DNA of 20,115 nucleotides from JALSIF01 sp026981635 [NCBI: bacterium] (lineage in GTDB: Bacteria; 4484-113; JALSIF01), in the NCBI GenBank assembly GCA_026981635.1, contig JALSIF010000137.1:1-20115 (forward strand), read 5' to 3'. The translations under genes and the position numbers were made by a program. The first letter of the stretch is position 1; each line of letters starts with the position of its first letter. The notes beneath the pieces are model-generated. The model saw only the letters and a program-made list of their open reading frames with translations, made no database searches and was not told the DNA's origin. Below, piece by piece: positions 14,875-20,115 of the stretch.

Positions 14875-15744
14875 ATGTTGAACTTCCTTTTTAGGCGAAG
14901 GGAGGAGCCGGCCTACGAAGTCTCCCTCTCGCCCACCCGCATCCCCGCCGACGGTCGTTCCAGCGCCGAGGTGGTGGTTAGGCCCAGGCCGGGCCATCAA
15001 CCGCCCCAGCAGCTTACCTTCACCCTCTCCCAGGGAAGCTTTTCCCCCGACGAGGTGGTGCGAGAAAGAACCATCACCGCCGACCCCGAAGGGGTCTTCC
15101 GCTTCCGGGTCTACGCCCCACGCCGCCCCGCCGTAATTACCATCGCCGCCGGCGGCAGGCCCATCGCCGAGCTAACCGCCCGCGCCAGCCTCATCCAGTC
15201 CCTGATCTATGAGTGGGTGCCCATGATCGCCATCGCCATCGTGCTGGCATTTATCCTGCGCACCTATGCGGTGGCCGCCTATTACATCCCCAGCGGCTCC
15301 ATGGAGCCCACCCTGCAGGTGCGTGACCGGCTCATTGCGGTCAAGTTCCCCTACGTGGTGCTGAAGGAGAAGCCCAGGTTTGGTGACATCGTAATCTTCA
15401 AGCCCGACTGGTCGCGCAAGGACTTCATCAAGCGGGTAATCGGCCTACCCGGCGACACCATTCAGGTGGTAAAGGGGGTGGGGGTGTTTAGGAATGGCAA
15501 GCTTTTGGAGGAACCCTACGTTAAGGCACCCCCCAACTACAACTGGGGGCCCGAGGTGGTGCCGGAGGGCAAATACTTCGTCCTGGGCGACAACCGGATA
15601 AACAGCTGGGACAGCCACTACTGGGGCTTTCTGGAACAGGACGACATTGAGGGCAAGGCGGTGCTGGTCTTCTGGCCTCCCCGCCGCTTCAGCCTGCTTA
15701 CCCGCAGCCGTCCCCGGGAAGTGGAAGGCGAGCCCGCCCCCTAG
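14875..15744 (+). CDS. lepB: Signal peptidase I with N-terminal Ig-like domain
   Basis: Membrane serine/lysine protease of 289 residues that removes signal peptides from exported proteins. After one membrane helix (about 111-130) comes [12 protein letters not shown] with nucleophile S142, then [12 protein letters not shown] with general base K186, and the box [15 protein letters not shown] (236-250). Residues about 14-100 precede the helix and look like a bacterial Ig-like (Big_1 type) beta sandwich: [33 protein letters not shown] and [20 protein letters not shown]. Standard type I peptidases lack this. With the usual N-in topology the extra domain would be cytoplasmic. The gene starts 7 bases after rplS. 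The catalytic part is complete and all key residues are present. Confidence 0.94.
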   Translation: MLNFLFRRREEPAYEVSLSPTRIPADGRSSAEVVVRPRPGHQPPQQLTFTLSQGSFSPDEVVRERTITADPEGVFRFRVYAPRRPAVITIAAGGRPIAELTARASLIQSLIYEWVPMIAIAIVLAFILRTYAVAAYYIPSGSMEPTLQVRDRLIAVKFPYVVLKEKPRFGDIVIFKPDWSRKDFIKRVIGLPGDTIQVVKGVGVFRNGKLLEEPYVKAPPNYNWGPEVVPEGKYFVLGDNRINSWDSHYWGFLEQDDIEGKAVLVFWPPRRFSLLTRSRPREVEGEPAP

Positions 15745-15746
15745 GC

Positions 15747-15760
15747 GGGAGCAATCTCCC
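15747..15760 (+). repeat. Small inverted repeat before ylqF
   Basis: GGGAG-CAAT-CTCCC forms a 5-bp stem with a 4-base loop, 4 bases before the ylqF ATG at 15764. It contains the only SD-like GGGAG nearby, so it could mask the ribosome binding site. There is no T run, so it is not a convincing terminator. Confidence 0.35.
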
Positions 15761-15763
15761 ATA

Positions 15764-16642
15764 ATGTCTTCCATGGCCACGGCTGACCAGCGGCCCATCT
15801 TTCCTCCCCACCTTGCCCAGCACATTGATGTGGCCTGCCTGCTCATTGATGCGCGCCTGCCCAACTCAACCCTGTGGATTGAACAGAGCCTCAGGGGAAA
15901 GGAGCTTCTGGTGCTAAACAAGGCCGACCTTGCCCCCGAGGAGGGAGTGGGGGAGTGGGTGGCCTTCTTTCGCCGCTACGGCTATCCGGCGGTGCCGGTC
16001 TGCTCGGCCGACGGCTCGGGATTTATGGTGCTTGGCCGGGTGCTTCTGGAGTGGCTGGAGCGAAAGAGCCGTGAGCGGGAAAAGCTTGGCATCGCCCGCA
16101 CCGTGCTCCGGGTGGCGGTGGTGGGCCTACCCAACGTGGGCAAGTCCACCTTCATCAACCGGCTGGTGGGCCGGCGCAAGGTGAGGGTGGGGGATGTGCC
16201 CGGCATTACCCGCGGCCACCAGTGGGTCCGGGTGCTGGAGGATGTGGAGCTGCTGGACACCCCGGGGGTGATCCCCCTGGGCTCAGCCAGGAAGGAGAAG
16301 CAGGCCCTCTTTGCGGTGCTAAACCTCGCTCCCCTCACCGACGAGCTCCAGGGCCAGGCGGAGGAGACCCTCTATGGGCTGGTTCGCGACCACCTGAGGG
16401 AAGGCGCCCTTAAACGCTATAAGCTGGAAGAGTTTCCCGACACCCCCTACGACCTCTACCGGCAGGTGGCAGAGAAACTCTCCCTTCGCCTGCGCGGCGG
16501 CAGGCTGAACCTGCTCAAGGCCTTCCACGCCGTGCGTCGCGACCTCAACCATGGGAGGCTGGGAAGGCTCATGATTGAAAAGCCTCCCCCCGACCTCGGG
16601 GGTATCTATTCTCCCCTGTTTGAGGACCGCTCCCAGGGCTGA
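15764..16642 (+). CDS. ylqF: Ribosome biogenesis GTPase YlqF/RbgA (circularly permuted)
   Basis: A 292-residue GTPase with motifs in the permuted order G4-G1-G2-G3: NKAD (52-55), GLPNVGKS (121-128), PGITR (146-150) and DTPG (165-168). RbgA assists late 50S assembly in Bacillus. The canonical N-terminus WFPGHMAKA followed by a helix is reduced here to [11 protein letters not shown]: the motif His (H16) remains, but about ten residues before the IDV-DAR strand are missing. The C-terminal helical domain ([20 protein letters not shown] onwards) is present. The start is uncertain: ATG 15764 is used, while ATG 15773 lies 7 bases after a CATAAT that could act as a -10 box. Any start upstream would overlap lepB. 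It lies 19 bases after lepB. Confidence 0.92.
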   Translation: MSSMATADQRPIFPPHLAQHIDVACLLIDARLPNSTLWIEQSLRGKELLVLNKADLAPEEGVGEWVAFFRRYGYPAVPVCSADGSGFMVLGRVLLEWLERKSREREKLGIARTVLRVAVVGLPNVGKSTFINRLVGRRKVRVGDVPGITRGHQWVRVLEDVELLDTPGVIPLGSARKEKQALFAVLNLAPLTDELQGQAEETLYGLVRDHLREGALKRYKLEEFPDTPYDLYRQVAEKLSLRLRGGRLNLLKAFHAVRRDLNHGRLGRLMIEKPPPDLGGIYSPLFEDRSQG

Positions 16643-16662
16643 AGCCAGCGGGAAGACTACCA

Positions 16663-17760
16663 ATGGCGGTACTTGAATTTACAGTCTCTCCTGAGGAGGC
16701 GGGAAGCCGCCTGGACGTGGTGGTGACCACCCACATCGTCAAGGTCCACCCGCGGGCGGCAGGATTCACCCGCTCCCAGGCCCAGCGGATGATTGAGGCG
16801 GGCTGGATCAGGGTGGACGGTGAGGTGCGCCCCAAGGGCTACCGCCTGAGCGAGGGGGAGCGGGTGGTGGTGGAGCGGCTGGAGGAGCCCACCCGCCCCG
16901 GCGGCCTCCACCCCCTGGAGCGCTACTACGTGGAGGGAAACCTGATTGAGGTGCTCTACGCCGACCAGTATCTTGCGGTGCTAAACAAGCCCAGGGGCCT
17001 TGCCGTCCACCACACCCCGGGCTCAAACCTTCCCGCCCTGATAAACATCCTGCCGGAGATGTTTCCCGCCCTGAGAAAGCGCCGCGACCCAAACCGGGGC
17101 GGCCTGGTCCACCGGCTGGACAAGCAGACCAGCGGGGTGCTGGTGATCGCCCTGGACGTCCAGACCCACCAGCTCATCGCTGACCAGTTCAAGAAGCGGC
17201 AGGTAAGGAAGGAGTACCTGGCCATCTGCTACCACACCCCACCCCAGGCTGAGGGGCTGGTCCGCCTCACCCTCTCGCGCCACCCGAGGAGCCGCAAGAA
17301 GATGGTCCCCCAGGAGGAGGGGCGGGAGAGCCTCACCCGCTATCGCTTCCTCCACCGCTGGGGGGAAAGCTACTCGGAGATGCTTTTTTATCCCCTAACC
17401 GGCCGCACCCACCAGATCCGGGTCCACGCCGACTACCTGGGGGTGCCCATCGTGGGCGACGAGCTCTACGCCCGCCGCTACAACCAGTACCTCTACCGCC
17501 TGCTGAGGGACCCCGGCTACCGCCATGCCCCGCCCTTCATCCGAAAACTTGTCGAGGCAGAATCCTTTCCCCAGTGGAGCAGGGCCCTGCTTGAGTCCCC
17601 CGGCCAGCTCCTCCACGCCCGCCGCCTCACCTTCCTCCACCCCTGGAAGGGGGAGGAGATGACCTTCACCGCCCCGGAACCTGAGATCTTCACCCTGACC
17701 CGGAGCCTGCTTGATGAGCTCTACCCCCGCTCCGACCAGCTCTCCCGCGAAGAGGAGTAG
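16663..17760 (+). CDS. RluA/RluD-family 23S rRNA pseudouridine synthase
   Basis: A 365-residue enzyme that converts uridine to pseudouridine in RNA. An S4 RNA-binding domain occupies about residues 14-75 (SRLDVVV, FTRSQAQRMIEAGWIRVDG). The catalytic motif HRLDKQTSG (150-158) has nucleophile D153, and PLTGRTHQIRVHADYLGVPI is the second conserved block. The C-terminal part carries about 40 extra residues (YNQYLYRLLRDPGYRHAPPF onwards) between GDELYARR and the conserved LLHARRLTFLHP. The exact rRNA target (RluD-like sites 1911/1915/1917 or RluC-like) cannot be decided. It follows ylqF after 20 bases in the same operon-like run. I leave the gene symbol empty because RluA-family subtypes are hard to tell apart by eye. 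Confidence 0.93.
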   Translation: MAVLEFTVSPEEAGSRLDVVVTTHIVKVHPRAAGFTRSQAQRMIEAGWIRVDGEVRPKGYRLSEGERVVVERLEEPTRPGGLHPLERYYVEGNLIEVLYADQYLAVLNKPRGLAVHHTPGSNLPALINILPEMFPALRKRRDPNRGGLVHRLDKQTSGVLVIALDVQTHQLIADQFKKRQVRKEYLAICYHTPPQAEGLVRLTLSRHPRSRKKMVPQEEGRESLTRYRFLHRWGESYSEMLFYPLTGRTHQIRVHADYLGVPIVGDELYARRYNQYLYRLLRDPGYRHAPPFIRKLVEAESFPQWSRALLESPGQLLHARRLTFLHPWKGEEMTFTAPEPEIFTLTRSLLDELYPRSDQLSREEE

Positions 17761-17781
17761 TCTTCCACCGCCCCTCCCCCC

Positions 17782-17808
17782 TCAAGCCCCCCTGGGGTTG
17801 GCCGATTT
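17782..17808 (+). promoter_or_regulatory. Candidate sigma-28 (FliA) promoter for flgF operon
   Basis: TCAAGCCC (17782-17789), 11 bases, GCCGATTT (17801-17808). The textbook enterobacterial sigma-28 pattern is TAAAGTTT-N11-GCCGATAA; here the -10 half matches at 6 of 8 positions, the -35 half at 4 of 8, and the spacing is exact. It lies 12 bases before the flgF ATG at 17821. Confidence 0.35.
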
Positions 17809-17820
17809 ATGGGGTGGCGG

Positions 17821-18609
17821 ATGCTTCGGGGGATATACACCGCGGCAAGCGGCCTTCTGGCCAATCAGGAGCAGCTTGATATCACCGCCAACAACATCGC
17901 CAACGCCACCACCAACGCCTTCAAGCGCGACCTTCTGGTCCACCTTGCTGCGCCAAACCTCTCCATCTCCCGCATTGAGGGGATGGACCGGGTCCCCGAG
18001 CCGGGCAGGCCCATGATGGAGGCCGAGCCGGTGGGGGTGCTCTCTACCGGCATCACCGACAGTGAGGTCTTTACCGACTTTGCCCAGGGCGCCCTGGTGG
18101 AGACGGGTAGGAACCTGGACCTGGCCATCCAGGGGCCGGGATTCTTCGTCCTGCTTACCCCCCAGGGGCTGCGCTACACCCGGGCGGGCAACTTCACCTT
18201 GTCCGCCGACGGCACCCTGATCAGCCCCCAGGGCTTTCCCGTGCTGGGCGAGCAGGGTCCCATCCTCATCCAGGGCCAGCGGGTGGAGGTGGGCCGGGAC
18301 GGCATGGTGGTGGTGGACGGGGCGGAGGTGGACCGCCTCCGTCTGGTGGAGTTTGCCAACCCCCAGGGGCTGGTCAAGGAGGGGGGCACCCTCTACCGGG
18401 ACGAGGGTACCGCCGGCCTCCGGCGGGACGGCCGCTCGGTGGTGGTAAGCGGTGCCCTGGAGCAGTCCAACGTAAGCACGGTTGACGAGCTGGTGGGTCT
18501 GATCGTGAACCTGCGCCAGTTTGAGACCGGCCAGCGGGCCATCAGGGCCTACGACGAGACCCTGGAGCGGGCGGCGAGCCGGGTGGGGCTGGTGGCCCCG
18601 GCCGGCTAG
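17821..18609 (+). CDS. flgF: Flagellar basal-body rod protein FlgF (proximal rod)
   Basis: A 262-residue rod protein. It starts MLRGIYTAASGLLANQEQL with TANNIANATTNAFKRD (the ANN-IAN motif at 23-28), which is the flagellar rod/hook N-terminal helix. The middle has LDLAIQGPGFFVLLTPQG and YTRAGNFTLSADGTLISPQG, and the C-terminal helix begins SGALEQSNVSTVDELVGLIV. Absence of the FlgG-specific segment after residue 40 and position before flgG support FlgF. An ATG at 17809 would add four residues (MGWR), but it overlaps the proposed sigma-28 -10 box, and rod proteins normally start MLRG or similar. It is exported through the type III apparatus powered by FliI. Confidence 0.93.
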   Translation: MLRGIYTAASGLLANQEQLDITANNIANATTNAFKRDLLVHLAAPNLSISRIEGMDRVPEPGRPMMEAEPVGVLSTGITDSEVFTDFAQGALVETGRNLDLAIQGPGFFVLLTPQGLRYTRAGNFTLSADGTLISPQGFPVLGEQGPILIQGQRVEVGRDGMVVVDGAEVDRLRLVEFANPQGLVKEGGTLYRDEGTAGLRRDGRSVVVSGALEQSNVSTVDELVGLIVNLRQFETGQRAIRAYDETLERAASRVGLVAPAG

Positions 18610-18807
18610 CGGGAAGTTGGAGGGAAATGAAGGAGGCTTGATGGAGGGAAACAGGAAGAGCTAGGGGAGAAAGGATTGGGCTGGACCCCGCCCCCGGGCG
18701 GGGAGGCCTAGGCGGCGCGACCGACCGACCGCCGCCCCATCCCCAGGCTTCTTCCCCCCTCCTAGGGCCAAAGCTTTGACCATGAGCGAAAGGAGGGAAG
18801 TAAGGCC
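18610..18807 (+). other. flgF-flgG intergenic region with two GC-rich hairpins
   Basis: A 198-base gap holding no gene I can support. Its first 70 bases are purine-rich with repeated GGAGG-like words. Then come a CCCCGCCC/GGGCGGGG hairpin (18686-18703) and a GGCGGC/GCCGCC hairpin (18711-18736) whose loop holds three GACC repeats. Neither has a T tail. AGGAGG (18791-18796) serves flgG. A 9-codon ORF from ATG 18782 ends across the flgG start (ATGATGA). Confidence 0.5.
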
Positions 18808-19596
18808 ATGATGAGGGCACTCTACACCGGAGCCTCGGGGATGAAGGGGCAGCAGTTTCGCATTGACGTTACCGCCAACAACATCGCCAACGTAAACACC
18901 ACCGGCTTCAAGCGCGACCGGGCCGAGTTCCAGGACCTCATCTACCAGAACCTGCGCGTCCCCGGCGCCACCTCCGCCACCGGCACCCAGTTTCCCACCG
19001 GCCTCATGGTGGGCCTGGGGACCCACCCGGTGGCCACCTTCAAGATGTTCTTCCAGGGCCCCCTGGTGGAGACCCAGAACCCCCTGGACCTGGCCATTGA
19101 GGGGGACGGCTTCTTCCAGGTGCTGATGCCCGACGGCACCATCGCCTACACCCGCGACGGCAGCTTCAAGATTGACGGGCAGGGGAACGTGGTGACCAAC
19201 GAGGGCTTCTTCCTGGAGCCGCCCCTCACCGTCCCCGCCAATGCGGTGGAGCTGGTCATCACCCCCGACGGGGTGGTGAACGTGCGCCTGCCCGGCGAGC
19301 CGAATCTCACCCAGATCGGCCAGATTGAGACGGTGCGCTTCATCAACCCGGCCGGCCTCCAGCCCATCGGTCGCAACCTCTTCCAGGAGACCGACGCCTC
19401 CGGGCCGCCCCAGCTGGGCCAGCCGGGGCTGGAGGGCCACGGGTTTGTGCGCCAGGGCTTTCTGGAACAGTCCAACGTGCAGATCGTGGACGAGATGATT
19501 GACCTCATCATCGGCCAGCGGGCCTTTGAGACCAACAGCAAGTCGGTCCAGGTGAGCGACCAGGTGCTGGGGATCGCAAACGAGCTCAAACGGTAG
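18808..19596 (+). CDS. flgG: Flagellar basal-body rod protein FlgG (distal rod)
   Basis: A 262-residue protein, the usual FlgG length. It begins MMRALYTGASGMKGQQFRID with TANNIANVNTTGFKRDRAEF, including the ANN-IAN motif (23-28). Next is the FlgG-type stretch FQDLIYQNLRVPGATSATGT leading to MVGLGTHPVATFKMFFQGPL, the segment that sets FlgG apart from FlgF. PLDLAIEGDGFFQVLMPDGT and the C-terminal EQSNVQIVDEMIDLIIGQRA are standard. FlgG builds the distal rod passing through the peptidoglycan and, in diderms, the P and L rings. AGGAGG lies 11 bases before the ATG; a second ATG follows immediately at 18811. flgA starts 7 bases after its stop. Confidence 0.96.
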   Translation: MMRALYTGASGMKGQQFRIDVTANNIANVNTTGFKRDRAEFQDLIYQNLRVPGATSATGTQFPTGLMVGLGTHPVATFKMFFQGPLVETQNPLDLAIEGDGFFQVLMPDGTIAYTRDGSFKIDGQGNVVTNEGFFLEPPLTVPANAVELVITPDGVVNVRLPGEPNLTQIGQIETVRFINPAGLQPIGRNLFQETDASGPPQLGQPGLEGHGFVRQGFLEQSNVQIVDEMIDLIIGQRAFETNSKSVQVSDQVLGIANELKR

Positions 19597-19603
19597 CTGA
19601 GGG

Positions 19604-20115
19604 ATGGCTAGTCCTAGACTAAGAAGCAGTTTTCGGCGGCTTGGGGAGTTCCTTGGGGTTTCCCTGGCCGCCTTCTCCCTGCTTCTTGGGCTTTCCCTTC
19701 CGGCAATGGCAGCTCTGCCCGCGGGCACTCCGGAGTGTGCCCGGCGGGTGATGCAGGCGGTGGAGCGGGAGCTGGTGGAAGCCTACCCGGGGGTCGAAAT
19801 GGAGGTGGTGTGGCTAAACCCGCCCAGGTGCGAGAAGGCCCTCCCGCTCCACCGCATTGAACTGGTGGGCGGCGACGAGCACCGCCTCCCCCTGGTGGCA
19901 AAGCTCATGGACCGCCAGGGTGGGGTGCTCGCCTCGCTGGTGCTTCGCTCCCTCCTTGAGGTGAAGCTGCCCCAGCTGGTGGCCAAGCGGGAGTTTGCCT
20001 TCGGGGAGGAGTTTGACCCCGAGGGAATCGCCCTCAGGCAGGTCACCAAGCGCCCCGGGGAGAGCTTCCTTGCCGACCCGGGGCAGGTTTCTGGCATGCG
20101 TACCCGGATGCGCAT
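19604..20115 (+). CDS. flgA: Flagellar P-ring assembly chaperone FlgA, partial (3' end beyond window)
   Basis: An open frame from ATG 19604 to the window edge, 170 codons. The basic N-terminus plus a hydrophobic segment (about 16-37) ending AMA-A looks like a Sec signal peptide, so the product should be periplasmic. The visible end has an SAF-type domain start: LVAKREFAFGEEFDPEGIAL (125-144) followed by RQV, matching FlgA's pattern of a positively charged turn, G-x-x-(hydrophobic) and a (D/E)-x-(hydrophobic) strand. FlgA helps polymerise the FlgI P-ring, so its presence points to a flagellum crossing an outer membrane. Position after flgG supports the call. Two cysteines (C45, C76) in the N-terminal half may pair. 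The rest of the SAF domain is outside the window. Confidence 0.8.
   Translation, partial: MASPRLRSSFRRLGEFLGVSLAAFSLLLGLSLPAMAALPAGTPECARRVMQAVERELVEAYPGVEMEVVWLNPPRCEKALPLHRIELVGGDEHRLPLVAKLMDRQGGVLASLVLRSLLEVKLPQLVAKREFAFGEEFDPEGIALRQVTKRPGESFLADPGQVSGMRTRMR

Noticed and set aside
18711-18736. GACC tandem repeats as a CRISPR or iteron
   Set aside because: There are only three 4-base copies inside a hairpin loop, with no spacer pattern.
18661-19728. A 355-codon minus-strand ORF opposite flgG
   Set aside because: It is fully antisense to flgG, and its His/Leu/Gly-rich sequence mirrors flgG codons. I see no independent motif or ribosome binding site.

Overview
The window is GC-rich, densely coded bacterial DNA with no rRNA, tRNA, CRISPR array, IS element or phage gene in sight. 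It suggests a flagellated bacterium with an outer membrane. It carries an Mla-type lipid transport cluster with a TamB/AsmA-like protein and FlgA, the P-ring chaperone. The order rpsP-khpA-rimM-trmD-rplS-lepB-ylqF is the one familiar from Firmicutes and other Terrabacteria. Outer-membrane genes beside this order point to a diderm Terrabacteria lineage such as Limnochordia-like Firmicutes, Armatimonadota or Synergistota. I cannot fix the phylum by reading alone.

Layout. Bases 1-6510 (minus strand) form an operon mlaE-mlaF-mlaD-tamB, transcribed toward base 1. The tamB-like gene starts at a TTG and runs off the window edge after 1181 codons. MlaD is a long form with an MCE domain, a long helical stretch and a C-terminal beta-strand region ending in Phe, like an outer-membrane barrel. 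Bases 6577-7914 (plus) encode folC. Bases 7926-9207 (minus) encode two overlapping [2Fe-2S] ferredoxin-like proteins whose cluster domain is split by an insertion; in the larger one the insertion carries two membrane helices. Bases 9286-12108 (plus) hold an MFS transporter and a lone fliI. Bases 12223-17760 (plus) are the translation/ribosome-assembly block: rpsP, khpA, rimM, trmD, rplS, lepB, ylqF/rbgA and an rluD-family pseudouridine synthase. Bases 17821-20115 (plus) start a flagellar rod operon, flgF-flgG-flgA, with flgA cut by the window edge.

Expression signals recur. Several genes have a TAnnnT -10 element, often with an upstream TG, only 7-16 bases before the start codon and no Shine-Dalgarno sequence. 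This implies leaderless or very short-leader transcripts (folC, fliI, the MFS gene, the first ferredoxin gene, mlaE). Genes inside operons (mlaD, flgG, khpA) have clear AGGAGG-like sites. rplS has a near-consensus promoter whose -35 box overlaps the trmD stop codon.

The observations most worth following are the split-domain membrane ferredoxin pair, the trans-envelope Mla/TamB cluster with a Pro/Ser-rich break in the TamB-like protein, the leaderless promoter pattern, an Ig-like domain fused to the N-terminus of signal peptidase I, and an internal insertion in ribosomal protein L19.
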